Below are positions 56,196 through 64,000 of a DNA stretch of 64,000 bases, piece after piece. The position numbers and the translations under genes were made by a program. Below the pieces are notes generated by a model. That model made no database searches and had not been told where the DNA came from. It was given only the letters and a program-made list of their open reading frames with translations. Source of the stretch: Acidithiobacillus thiooxidans ATCC 19377 (lineage in GTDB: Bacteria > Pseudomonadota > Gammaproteobacteria > Acidithiobacillales > Acidithiobacillaceae); assembly GCF_009662475.1 (NCBI RefSeq), contig NZ_CP045571.1:742501-806500 (forward strand), read 5' to 3'. Numbering within the stretch: the first letter of the stretch is position 1; every line of letters starts with the position of its first letter.

Positions 56196-56483
56196 ATGGC
56201 TTTTGATCAGGATGCAGTGCGCCGTACGGCTCATCTGGCCCGTCTGGCCCTACCCCAGGAAGAAGTGCCGGCAGTGGCCAGTCAACTGGAAAAAATCATG
56301 TCGCTCGTTGAGGAGTTGAGTGCCATACCCACAGAGGGGATTTTACCCATGGCCCATCCTCTGGATCTGGAACAGCCACTGCGCCCGGATCAGGTTTCCA
56401 ATCATGATGAACGCCAACGCCTGATGGCCAGTGCTCCGGCCACCGAGCACGGGCTTTTTCTTGTCCCCAAAGTCATCGAATAA
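56196..56483 (+). CDS. gatC: Asp/Glu-tRNA amidotransferase subunit C
   Basis: GatC is the small subunit that stabilises the GatAB complex, which amidates Glu-tRNA-Gln or Asp-tRNA-Asn. The 95-residue protein matches the family (VRRTAHLARLALPQEEVPAVASQLEKIM at the N-terminus and LRPDQV near the end). I chose the ATG at 56196 because an AAAGGAAAG site precedes it and it fits the family; a longer frame from 56112 reads inside mlaA. The near-zero gap to mlaA means it is probably on the hopanoid transcript. Confidence 0.95.
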   Translation: MAFDQDAVRRTAHLARLALPQEEVPAVASQLEKIMSLVEELSAIPTEGILPMAHPLDLEQPLRPDQVSNHDERQRLMASAPATEHGLFLVPKVIE

Positions 56484-56495
56484 CAGGAGCAGCAT

Positions 56496-57968
56496 TTGGA
56501 CCTCCACGAATTTTCTCTGCGGCAACTCCGCGAGGGTATGCAAAAACGGGATTTCTCTGCACAAGAGCTGACGCAAACCCTGCTCAAGCGTATCCATACC
56601 TTAAACCCGGAACTGAACGCTTTTGTAACAGTGACCGAGGCTGCTGCCCTGGAATCTGCCGCTCGGGCTGATGACCGTTTGGCAAGAGGCGAAAGCGGAA
56701 CGCTGCTGGGTTTGCCCATCGCCCACAAGGATATTTTTTGTACGGCAGATGTGCCGACTACTTGTGGGTCGAAAATGCTGAAAAACTTTGTCGCCCCTTA
56801 TAGTGCCACTGTCGTGGAGCGTCTGGACGCAGAAGGCATGGTCATGCTGGGTAAGCTTAACATGGATGAATTTGCCATGGGCTCTTCCAACGAAACCAGT
56901 TATTTTGGACCTGTCCGTAATCCCTGGAATACGGAAATGGTACCCGGAGGTTCTTCCGGTGGTTCGGCAGCGGCGGTAGCAGCGGGTCTGGTGCCGGTGG
57001 CCACAGGCACAGATACCGGCGGCTCCATTCGTCAGCCGGCTGCCCTTTGCGGTATTACCGGGATTAAACCTACTTACGGACGGGTTTCCCGGTATGGCAT
57101 GATTGCGTTCGCATCAAGTCTCGATCAGGGGGGGGCGATGGCGCGTTCCGCCGAGGATTGTGCTTTGCTGCTGAATGCCATGGTGGCCCATGATCCTCGG
57201 GATTCTACCAGCCACCCGGCGGCTGCCAGTGATTTTCTGCGTGGACTGGATCGTCCTCTGCAGGGATTGCGCGTCGGCGTGCCCGAAGAGTTTTTTGGCG
57301 AGGGACTGGATCCGGAAGTGGCTGCCGCCGTGCAGGCGGGGATAGATCAGTTAGCCAAACAGGGCGCTTCCATTCAATCCATTCGCCTGCCAAATAACCC
57401 TCATGCGGTCAGTACCTATTACGTCCTGGCACCGGCTGAGGCTTCCAGCAATCTGTCGCGTTTTGACGGAGTACGCTATACCCATCGCAGTAGTGCCGTA
57501 GAAAACCTGGATGACTTGTATCGGCAGAGCCGTTATGAAGGTTTCGGTGCCGAAGTGCGGCGGCGTATTCTGGTCGGCACTTATGTCCTTTCTGCGGGCT
57601 ATTATGATGCCTACTATCTCAAGGCCCAGCAGGTGCGAAGTCTGATTCGCGAAGATTTCCGCCGCGCTTTTGCCGAGGTGGATGTCATTGTCGGCCCTAC
57701 GACCCCGGGACCCGCCTTTGCACTGGGTGCAAAAAACGCTGATCCAATTTCCATGTATCTGGCCGATATTTATACCATTGCTGTGAATCTGGCGGGGATT
57801 CCGGCTCTCAGTCTGCCCTGTGGCTTCACCCAATCCGGCCTGCCCATTGGCATGCAGTTGATGGGCGATTATTTTGCGGACGATTTATTGTTGAATGTGG
57901 CGCATCGCTATCAGCAGGAAACTGACTGGCATCTGGCACGACCAAACTTGAAGGCGGGGGAGGCATGA
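56496..57968 (+). CDS. gatA: Asp/Glu-tRNA amidotransferase subunit A
   Basis: GatA releases ammonia from glutamine for transfer to the misacylated tRNA. The 490-residue protein is an amidase-signature enzyme with the Ser-cisSer-Lys triad: lysine in [11 protein letters not shown] (about 77), and the serines in [15 protein letters not shown] and [16 protein letters not shown] at about 152-178. Length is normal. The start is TTG at 56496 with an AGGAG site before it. Its stop overlaps gatB by four bases. Confidence 0.97.
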   Translation: MDLHEFSLRQLREGMQKRDFSAQELTQTLLKRIHTLNPELNAFVTVTEAAALESAARADDRLARGESGTLLGLPIAHKDIFCTADVPTTCGSKMLKNFVAPYSATVVERLDAEGMVMLGKLNMDEFAMGSSNETSYFGPVRNPWNTEMVPGGSSGGSAAAVAAGLVPVATGTDTGGSIRQPAALCGITGIKPTYGRVSRYGMIAFASSLDQGGAMARSAEDCALLLNAMVAHDPRDSTSHPAAASDFLRGLDRPLQGLRVGVPEEFFGEGLDPEVAAAVQAGIDQLAKQGASIQSIRLPNNPHAVSTYYVLAPAEASSNLSRFDGVRYTHRSSAVENLDDLYRQSRYEGFGAEVRRRILVGTYVLSAGYYDAYYLKAQQVRSLIREDFRRAFAEVDVIVGPTTPGPAFALGAKNADPISMYLADIYTIAVNLAGIPALSLPCGFTQSGLPIGMQLMGDYFADDLLLNVAHRYQQETDWHLARPNLKAGEA

Positions 57969-59404
57969 GTATGGACTGGGAAGTGGTTATCGGTCTGGAG
58001 GTTCATGCGCAACTCAACACCGCCACCAAAATATTCTGCGGCTGCCCGACTGCTTTTGGTGCAGAACCCAATAGTCATACCTGTCCGGTTTGTCTGGCCA
58101 TGCCGGGAGCATTGCCGGTTTTGAACGGGGCAGCCGTCGATAAAGCCATTGCTTTGAGTCTGGCGATTGGTGCCGAGCTGAATCGGCATAGCGTGTTTGC
58201 GCGAAAAAATTACTTTTATCCGGATTTGCCCAAGGGCTATCAAATCAGTCAGTACGAGTTGCCGGTTGTCGGCAAGGGGCAGTTGACGGTACAGATGGCG
58301 GATGGTTCTGAAAAGGTCATCGGCGTCACCCGCGCACATCTGGAGGAAGACGCGGGTAAATCCCTGCATGAGGCTTTTGTCGGCCAGACCGGTATTGATT
58401 TGAATCGCGCCGGGACGCCACTGCTGGAAATTGTTTCCGAACCGGATATGCGTTCATCTGCGGAAGCGGTGGCTTACTTGAAGAAACTGCATGCGCTGGT
58501 GCGCTATCTGGAAATTTGTGATGGAAATATGCAGGAAGGTTCGTTTCGTTGTGATGCCAACGTTTCCCTACGTCGTCCTGGAGACCCTTTTGGTACCCGG
58601 GCGGAGATCAAGAATCTGAATTCTTTCCGGTTTCTGGAAAAAGCCATTGAATATGAAATCCTGCGCCAGAAAGATATTCTGGAGAGTGGTGGCAGCATTG
58701 TTCAGGAAACGCGCCTGTATGATGCCAACCGGGATGAGACACGCTCCATGCGCAGCAAGGAAGAGGCCAACGATTATCGCTATTTTCCGGATCCTGACTT
58801 GTTGCCTCTGGTTCTGGATGAGGCGCGTATTGAAAAAGTCCGGCAAAGTCTGCCTGAACTCCCGGATGCCAAGCGTGAACGCTTTATGCAGGCCTATCAG
58901 CTCTCGGCCTATGATGCCGGTGTGTTGACCGCCGGGCGTGATCTTGCCGACTACTACGAGAGTGTGGCTGATGGCGTGGAAGGTAAGCTGGCGGCCAACT
59001 GGGTCATGGGTGATTTGCTCGGAGCTTTGAATAAAGCGGGGGTCGAAATTCAGGATTGCCCGGTGTCTGCCGAAAAATTACGCCTGTTGGTGCAGCGTAT
59101 TGAAGATAAAACCATTTCCGGGAAAATTGCCAAGGAAATATTTGAGGAAATTTTTCACCAGGGTGGTGAAATTGATGCCATTATTGATAGTCGTGGCCTG
59201 CGTCAGATTACCGATGCGTCAGCCATTGCTGCTATGATAGATGAAATTATTGCTGCCAATCCCCAGCAGGTTGCGGGTTTTCGGGCGGGTAAGGATAAGC
59301 TCCTGGGCTTTTTTGTCGGCCAGGTGATGAAAGCCAGTCAGGGTAAAGCCAATCCTGATCAGGTGAATACCCTGTTGCTGGAACGACTCCAGAAGCCGGA
59401 ATGA
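57965..59404 (+). CDS. gatB: Asp/Glu-tRNA amidotransferase subunit B
   Basis: GatB binds the misacylated tRNA, phosphorylates the side chain and performs the amide transfer. The 479-residue protein has the N-terminal motif [15 protein letters not shown], the metal site in [31 protein letters not shown] and the C-terminal YqeY-like helical domain. Presence of gatCAB implies that at least one of GlnRS or AsnRS function is supplied indirectly. It is the last gene before the terminator. Confidence 0.97.
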   Translation: MSMDWEVVIGLEVHAQLNTATKIFCGCPTAFGAEPNSHTCPVCLAMPGALPVLNGAAVDKAIALSLAIGAELNRHSVFARKNYFYPDLPKGYQISQYELPVVGKGQLTVQMADGSEKVIGVTRAHLEEDAGKSLHEAFVGQTGIDLNRAGTPLLEIVSEPDMRSSAEAVAYLKKLHALVRYLEICDGNMQEGSFRCDANVSLRRPGDPFGTRAEIKNLNSFRFLEKAIEYEILRQKDILESGGSIVQETRLYDANRDETRSMRSKEEANDYRYFPDPDLLPLVLDEARIEKVRQSLPELPDAKRERFMQAYQLSAYDAGVLTAGRDLADYYESVADGVEGKLAANWVMGDLLGALNKAGVEIQDCPVSAEKLRLLVQRIEDKTISGKIAKEIFEEIFHQGGEIDAIIDSRGLRQITDASAIAAMIDEIIAANPQQVAGFRAGKDKLLGFFVGQVMKASQGKANPDQVNTLLLERLQKPE

Positions 59405-59448
59405 AATTTTGAAGTGTTGTTTTGCGGGTGGGTAATGCCCGTTCATTC

Positions 59449-59478
59449 AAAAGGGTGCCAGCAGAAGGCACCCTTTTT
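59449..59478. terminator. Intrinsic terminator after gatB
   Basis: The stem AAGGGTGCC (59451-59459) pairs perfectly with GGCACCCTT (59467-59475) around a 7-base loop and is followed by a T run; preceding A residues make it work on both strands. It separates the hopanoid-gatCAB string from the convergent SCP2-like gene. Confidence 0.9.
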
Positions 59479-59500
59479 ATATGACAACTTTTGGGTGCGC

Positions 59501-60055
59501 TCAGGAAGCCGGAACAGTGGCGGGCACTTCCTTAACCAGTTTCAGAAATTCGGAGAACGGACCCATGTTTTCCATGGCTTCCATTTTCGGGCCCTTGAAG
59601 TTGAGACGTCCAAACATCATGGCCATTGCAGGTGAACCCATGTGATGCCAGTCATGGGTCGTTGCCCACATTTTGTAGTCGTAGTTGTAATTAAGGTCGG
59701 CAACCTTCACCGCACCACCGTAGGTGCATTCAGCCTTACCGTCTTTAGCGGCAATTTCGAGCTGAATGGGCGGCGTGGTTTTCATGCTGGAGTCAGAGAC
59801 CTCCATTATCTTGTAACCCTTACCGCCATTATTTTTGATCCAGGATCCCGCGAGTTTTTCGGTCAGCGTCGGATTATTGTTCCATGCGGTGCAAAGCTCC
59901 TTGGCCCAGGCAGGAGACATGAAAGCGGGGGTTGTGGATGCTGCTGTTATGGCACTACTCTCTGTTGCGGAACTGCTTGTATCTGCTGCAATTGCCATCG
60001 TAGAACCGGCAAGACCCAATCCCAAAACCGTCGCCATCATCATTTTTTTAAACAT
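59501..60055 (-). CDS. Exported SCP2-like lipid-binding protein
   Basis: The 184-residue protein has a signal peptide (KKMMMATVLGLGLAGSTMAIA) and a low-complexity Ser/Thr/Ala linker. The mature domain resembles an SCP-2 sterol carrier fold: KLAGSWIKNNGG, PIQLEIAAKDGKAECTYGG, and the end block MMFGRLNFKGPKMEAMENM followed by GPFSEFLKLV. SCP2 domains bind lipids in a hydrophobic tunnel; export to the periplasm is uncommon for them. The ATG at 60055 has GGAGGAG 6 bases upstream; an ATG one codon earlier and another at 60073 are less well placed. It converges on gatB across a terminator. Confidence 0.75.
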   Translation of the reverse strand: MFKKMMMATVLGLGLAGSTMAIAADTSSSATESSAITAASTTPAFMSPAWAKELCTAWNNNPTLTEKLAGSWIKNNGGKGYKIMEVSDSSMKTTPPIQLEIAAKDGKAECTYGGAVKVADLNYNYDYKMWATTHDWHHMGSPAMAMMFGRLNFKGPKMEAMENMGPFSEFLKLVKEVPATVPAS

Positions 60056-60239
60056 CATTTTCTCCTCCGCCATATGTATGGAATGCTCCCATTGAGCATC
60101 TCATGAGTATAGACCGGGTTTGGTCTTGCGGAAACCAAGGTATTTTTAATTTGGTGATAAACAATTAGAAAATAAGAACATAATGAGTTTCTGGTGTACT
60201 GAAGGAATATATTTTTGTATGAGTTAAAGTTGTCTGGCA

Positions 60240-60268
60240 TTCACATTTGCCCGGGCTTTGGTTAAACT
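60240..60268 (+). promoter_or_regulatory. Candidate promoter of tRNA-Ser
   Basis: TTCACA (60240-60245) and TAAACT (60263-60268) are 17 bases apart, and the tRNA starts 10 bases after the second box. The boxes match sigma70 sites in four of six positions or better. Confidence 0.5.
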
Positions 60269-60278
60269 CCACTGTCAC

Positions 60279-60368
60279 GGAGGTGTGGCAGAGCGGTTGA
60301 ATGCACCGGTCTTGAAAACCGGCAGGGGTTTGCGCCCCTCGTGAGTTCGAATCTCACCGCCTCCGCCA
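60279..60368 (+). tRNA. tRNA-Ser (anticodon TGA)
   Basis: The acceptor stem GGAGGTG pairs with CGCCTCC, followed by discriminator G and an encoded CCA. The anticodon arm CCGGTCTTGAAAACCGG gives anticodon TGA, and the long variable arm (GGGGTTTGCGCCCC) is typical of serine tRNAs. The T arm reads GTGAGTTCGAATCTCAC. Confidence 0.98.
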
Positions 60369-60388
60369 CTATCAATAGCAAAAATCGG

Positions 60389-60877
60389 TCAGCAGTTTTC
60401 TTGTAGAGCTTTTTCAATAGCTTTACATAATCTCTCAGGTTTCTTGTTGGGTGCATAGCGGGCAATAGGTTGTCCGCTTCGATTCAACAGGAATTTTGTA
60501 AAATTCCAGTGTACTTTACGACCCCAAAATCCCGGGAGACTTTTAGTTAACCATTGATAAAGAGGGGATGCATGTGCTCCGTTGACGTCAATTTTCTCGA
60601 ACAACGGAAAATGGATGTCAAAATGTTGAGAGCAGAATAGTTGAATACTTTGGTTGTCTCCTGGTTCCTGATGCCCGAACTGATTGCAGGGGAAACCTAA
60701 AACCGTGAATCCTTGAGAAGCATAGGTTGTGTATAATTCATTCAGTCCGGCACATTGCGGAGTGAATCCGCAAGCGCTGGCAGTGTTGACGATCAAGACA
60801 ACCTGCCCCCGAAAGTGGCCAAATCTTATTTCCTCTCCGGTAATGCTGCGGGCCTGCATATTATAAAATGGGCTCAT
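60389..60877 (-). CDS. Glutathione/thioredoxin peroxidase, GPx family
   Basis: The 162-residue protein reduces hydroperoxides. The peroxidatic cysteine is C36 in NTASACGFTPQC, the active-site glutamine Q66 and the resolving-type cysteine C64 are in GFPCNQFGHQEPG, and the tryptophan/asparagine pair is in HWNFTKFLLNRSG. It is the short bacterial BtuE-like form without the dimerisation loop, so thioredoxin is a likely electron donor. The ATG at 60877 has GAGGTGG upstream; a GTG at 60892 is an alternative. The stop lies 20 bases from tRNA-Ser. Confidence 0.92.
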   Translation of the reverse strand: MSPFYNMQARSITGEEIRFGHFRGQVVLIVNTASACGFTPQCAGLNELYTTYASQGFTVLGFPCNQFGHQEPGDNQSIQLFCSQHFDIHFPLFEKIDVNGAHASPLYQWLTKSLPGFWGRKVHWNFTKFLLNRSGQPIARYAPNKKPERLCKAIEKALQENC

Positions 60878-60928
60878 TTTAGCGTAATCCACCTCAAATT
60901 ATGCTTTTGCTCAATTTTTAACGTTTTA

Positions 60929-61672
60929 TTATAGCGGTTCAATGCTACCTTCAAGAAATTGTTTAAGCGTTTCTGACTGTTGCTTGTCCTCAAAAATAAA
61001 GGCAAAACCCAAAAGAGCAAAGCCGTTAGGTCCGATAGTCACGTCATCAGAATCGGATAGGTTTTGTGTCACCAGTGCAGAGCGCCGCAGCTCAGCCCGG
61101 CTTTTCCAACTGCTACGATCCGATTTGAGCAGAATAATTTCTCCTTGTTCATGCAGATGTATATTCAGTTTGCCATCATCATAGGTGGCCATATGCATTC
61201 CACCCATAAAGCCACCATAACTCACATCCATAACCTGTCCATATATGGGTTCATTCAGTTGTGGGTTACTCCAGTAGGCAGTCATATTGACCGTTAGGCT
61301 GAAGCGTTCATGTTTTCTGGTATTTCGAAGCCATAACTGTTTTGGATAATCGATATGCATTCCTGAGGCGTCGATCGCCCTGATGGTAGAGAGGAATCCT
61401 AGGGACTGGTCTGTACCATAGTACACACAGAGTACTTTTTCCCCGATTTGTCCGAGAAGACTCAAGGGGTTGTCCGTATTTATCTGAATAGATGTGGCTG
61501 TCATTTTGGTGATGGCAATTTGCTGGGTGAGGGCAGTCTGTTCGCGGAACAGGGTCAGATATCTATGTTGTAGGCGCAGTTCAATCAGCAATTCCGGAAT
61601 GTCTTCGGAATCTACGGTGTTCCAGGAAAGAAACAATTCTTGCGCGTGTTCGTATAGAGGTTTGTTGATCAT
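60929..61672 (-). CDS. PilZ-domain protein, probable c-di-GMP receptor
   Basis: The 247-residue protein has a YcgR-N-like first half (IGEKVLCVYYGTDQSLGFLSTI) and a C-terminal PilZ domain with the c-di-GMP motif RNTRKHERF (RxxxR) at about 117-125 followed by DVSYGGFMGG (D/NxSxxG) about 30 residues on. Such two-domain proteins act as c-di-GMP receptors, for example flagellar brakes, or in surface polysaccharide control. The ATG at 61672 fits best; a frame from 61702 adds ten residues. It is divergent from cyoA across 324 AT-rich bases. Confidence 0.85.
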   Translation of the reverse strand: MINKPLYEHAQELFLSWNTVDSEDIPELLIELRLQHRYLTLFREQTALTQQIAITKMTATSIQINTDNPLSLLGQIGEKVLCVYYGTDQSLGFLSTIRAIDASGMHIDYPKQLWLRNTRKHERFSLTVNMTAYWSNPQLNEPIYGQVMDVSYGGFMGGMHMATYDDGKLNIHLHEQGEIILLKSDRSSWKSRAELRRSALVTQNLSDSDDVTIGPNGFALLGFAFIFEDKQQSETLKQFLEGSIEPL

Positions 61673-61702
61673 GGCAGCCGCTCTGGTTGGGTATGTAAGC
61701 AT

Positions 61703-61996
61703 ATCATGGTTCGTGATATTCGCTAATCAAATCATCATTATTTCGTTATATTAAATATAAATAATATTACTTTTATCCACTTTTAATAAGAAGGGTGATC
61801 TCATAGATTTTTTATAGTTGTTCTACAGATGGTAGTAATGTATATATCGCATAACACTATCCAATATAAATCAGGGTTGAGAGTATAAAGAGTAGAGCTA
61901 ATTATTTAACCTGATGAATATAATAATAAATTTTTACATTTGAATAGTGGTTTAGTACCTTTTTCTAATAAATACCTCATTGAAGGAGAGGTGAAT
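61703..61996. other. AT-rich divergent promoter region between PilZ gene and cyoA
   Basis: This spacer is far richer in A and T than the rest of the window and holds no gene. It must contain the promoters of both divergent genes. A TTGAGA at about 61876 followed 16 bases later by TAATTA is one possible cyoA promoter; several other AT-rich boxes are equally plausible, so I do not choose. The cyoA ribosome site GAAGGAGAGG lies at about 61982-61991. Confidence 0.5.
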
Positions 61997-62965
61997 ATGT
62001 TGAAGAAAGCAAAGCTAAGTCACTTGCGTTATTTGGCGATTATTCCGTTACTGCTGTTATTGAATGGCTGTGCAAAACATTCCATCTGGTGGATATTTAA
62101 TCCCAAGGGAGTAGGTGCCCATGCCAGCTTCATATACATGATGATTGATGTGGCCGTCATGCTGGCGATTGTTGGTGTTACGGCCATTTTGATTGTCTGG
62201 TTCATGTGGAAGTACCAAAAAGGCAAGAATCGTGGCACCTATGATGGGAAATGGGAGCATTCCAGAAAACTGGAGGTGGCCTTTTGGGGTATCCCAATCG
62301 TTGCCGTTGCTTTTCTTTCCTGGGCCGTAGCCATACATGGCAGTTTCGCGGTCAATCCCTACAATCCTACCATCATTACCAAGCACATGAAGCCGAAAGG
62401 CGATCCCATACAGGTCGATGTCATCGCGACGGATTGGCAATGGCTGTTTATCTATCCCCAGTTTCACAACATGGCCGTCGCCAATGAACTGGTCGTGCCA
62501 GCCCATACGCCGGTGTTTTTCAAGTTGACCTCTACGGCGGTCACTACGGACTTTTTTGTACCCCAGTTGCTGGGCATGATTGATGTGATGCCAGGCATGC
62601 GCACTAAAGATGCCTTAGAAAGCAACAATCTCGGGACCTATCAAGGTATTGCTGCAGATTATTGCGGAGCAGGAACTTCGTGGATGCTCTTCAAAACCAA
62701 AGTGGTCAGTATGGCCGATTTCAAACAATGGGCGCACGGTGTTGAAAACAGCCCGAATACCATGGATTACGCGCAGTTCAACCGCTTTGCCGAACCCTAT
62801 ATCAATGTAAAGGATAAAACCCCGGTTTATGGGCATGTTGAGCATGGTCTTTTTAATCATCTGCTTCTGGAGGTTATGGATGGCAAAAAATGGCCTTTAC
62901 CCATGTTTATGACTGAAAACATGTTTCACTACTTAAAACTGCAAGCCGCAGAACATCGCGCCTGA
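61997..62965 (+). CDS. cyoA: Cytochrome bo3-type quinol oxidase subunit II
   Basis: The 322-residue protein is a lipoprotein with lipobox LLLNGC (modified cysteine at 25), two membrane helices (about 48-70 and 92-112) and a periplasmic cupredoxin domain. DWQWLFIYP, PQLLGMIDVMPGM and YCGAGTSWM are the subunit II landmarks. The CuA site ligands of cytochrome c oxidases (CxxxC) are absent, which marks a quinol oxidase. The ATG at 61997 has GGAGAGG before it; a TTG-started longer frame adds 19 residues. cyoB follows 29 bases later. Confidence 0.94.
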   Translation: MLKKAKLSHLRYLAIIPLLLLLNGCAKHSIWWIFNPKGVGAHASFIYMMIDVAVMLAIVGVTAILIVWFMWKYQKGKNRGTYDGKWEHSRKLEVAFWGIPIVAVAFLSWAVAIHGSFAVNPYNPTIITKHMKPKGDPIQVDVIATDWQWLFIYPQFHNMAVANELVVPAHTPVFFKLTSTAVTTDFFVPQLLGMIDVMPGMRTKDALESNNLGTYQGIAADYCGAGTSWMLFKTKVVSMADFKQWAHGVENSPNTMDYAQFNRFAEPYINVKDKTPVYGHVEHGLFNHLLLEVMDGKKWPLPMFMTENMFHYLKLQAAEHRA

Positions 62966-62994
62966 TAACAACAGACTCGCAATGGAGAACCGCT

Positions 62995-64000
62995 ATGCTG
63001 GTTAACGTACCTGGACCTTGGAGTCCTCTGCTGGGACGTCTCGCCTTGTCCGAGATCCCTTACACCAATCCCATTCTTGCGCCGCTCTTTGTGGTGATCG
63101 TTCTCGCCGGAATAGCGTTGGTGGCAGCTATCACTTATTATGGAAAATGGGGTTATCTCTGGAAAGAATGGTTTACCACGGTAGATCACAAGAAGTTGGG
63201 TGTCATGTATATCATCCTTGGTCTGGTTATGCTTTTTCGAGGATTTATTGATGGCCTGATGATGCGTACCCAACAAATGCTGGCGGTGGGGCCTGGTGAT
63301 AATGGTATGAAAGCCATGGGCGCAATTCACGGCTATTTGACCCCCTTTCATTTTGGTCAAATATATAGTGCGCATGGATTAATCATGATTCTTCTGGCGG
63401 CTACGCCACTATTGGTCGGCATCATGAATATTATTGTCCCTTTGCAAATTGGTGCTCGGGATATGGCTTATCCCTATCTGAATGCTTTGGGTTTATGGAT
63501 TACTGCCGCTGCTGTGTTTCTGATCATGATATCTCTATTTATAGGGGACTTTTCGCACAATGGCTGGTTTGGTTACGCGCCTATATTTGAACTGGCTTAT
63601 AGTCCTGGTGTAGGTGTGGACTACTGGATATGGACTCTGGAGTTGGTGGCTCTTGGAACGACATTGGGAAGTATCAATTTTCTCGCAACAGTGGTTAAAA
63701 TGCGGGCACCTGGAATGACCTGGAGTCGTCTGCCAATTTTTACCTGGTCTGCTGTTTCGGCCAATATTATTGCGTTAACTTCCTTTCCCTGTTTGCAGGT
63801 GGCCTTGGCACTGGTGGGTGCGGATCGCTATCTGGGTACTCACTTTTTTACCGCCGGATTTGGTGGAAATTTGATGCTGTACACCAACCTGTTCTGGCTC
63901 TGGGGCCATCCAGAAGTTTATTTCGTCATTCTTCCGGCTTTTGGCATGATTTCTGAAATTATTCCTGCTTTCTCCGAAAAGCCGATTTTCGGTTATACGG
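62995..64000 (+). CDS. cyoB: Cytochrome bo3-type quinol oxidase subunit I, 3' end outside window
   Basis: The frame starts at an ATG with GGAGA 6 bases upstream and is open to the window end, giving 335 residues of about 660. It matches CyoB closely: YYGKWGYLWKEWFTTVDHKKL, HGLIMILL with the first low-spin heme ligand histidine, IGARDMAYPYLNAL, GVGVDYWIWTLEL and the WGHPEVYFVILP motif with the CuB histidine and the cross-linked tyrosine. It pumps protons while reducing oxygen with ubiquinol. cyoC and cyoD should follow. Confidence 0.96.
   Translation, partial: MLVNVPGPWSPLLGRLALSEIPYTNPILAPLFVVIVLAGIALVAAITYYGKWGYLWKEWFTTVDHKKLGVMYIILGLVMLFRGFIDGLMMRTQQMLAVGPGDNGMKAMGAIHGYLTPFHFGQIYSAHGLIMILLAATPLLVGIMNIIVPLQIGARDMAYPYLNALGLWITAAAVFLIMISLFIGDFSHNGWFGYAPIFELAYSPGVGVDYWIWTLELVALGTTLGSINFLATVVKMRAPGMTWSRLPIFTWSAVSANIIALTSFPCLQVALALVGADRYLGTHFFTAGFGGNLMLYTNLFWLWGHPEVYFVILPAFGMISEIIPAFSEKPIFGYT

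Overview
The window is a gene-dense bacterial chromosome segment, probably from an acidophilic gammaproteobacterium-like organism close to Acidithiobacillus. This is an inference. It rests on the compact hopanoid operon with a single-gene squalene synthase, a bo3-type quinol oxidase, 6S RNA between zapA and fthC, gatCAB, and frequent TTG/GTG starts. No 16S rRNA or other decisive marker is present.

Region 1 (about 0-18.5 kb) is mostly housekeeping. It holds agmatine deiminase, an RsuA-type pseudouridine synthase, two Nudix enzymes (NudJ, RppH), a minus-strand run mrdA(PBP2)-rplY-pth-ychF, and a ZapB-like/ZapA pair split by a lone IS605-type tnpB element. 6S RNA, fthC, a LysE exporter, an M61 peptidase, a cysteine hydrolase, a Pcm-like methyltransferase, an MCE-protein/lipoprotein pair, a Usp and ProS follow. 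PBP2 carries a 12-copy hexanucleotide repeat coding an Ala-Pro tail.

Region 2 (about 18.6-35 kb) is accessory. A surface polysaccharide cluster (20.1-33.6 kb) has gmd and rmd (GDP-D-rhamnose), a three-domain GT4 enzyme, three further glycosyltransferases, Wzm/Wzt export, and a methyltransferase fused to a coiled coil built from three identical 138-bp repeats. The set resembles ABC-exported O-antigens whose length is fixed by a WbdD-like terminator. Toxin-antitoxin genes sit at both ends: a hybrid antitoxin with a vapC stub plus tacAT on the left, and an orphan AbrB-type antitoxin plus brnTA on the right. A structured non-coding stretch and tRNA-Glu close the region.

Region 3 (35.5-40.6 kb) holds secB, gpsA, an NtrB/NtrC-like two-component pair and a phd-vapC module. 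Region 4 (40.6-59.4 kb) is an almost unbroken plus-strand string for hopanoid lipids: squalene synthase, shc, hpnG, hpnA, hpnI, hpnJ, hpnK, hpnN, hpnL, a ferritin-like di-iron protein, hpnH, hpnM and mlaA. It runs directly into gatCAB and ends at a clear hairpin terminator. These genes make squalene, cyclise it, add and process the ribose-derived side chain, build the cyclitol headgroup, and move product between membranes. The di-iron protein is the least explained member.

Region 5 (59.5-64 kb) has an exported SCP2-like protein, tRNA-Ser, a glutathione peroxidase, a PilZ protein, and cyoA with the first part of cyoB.
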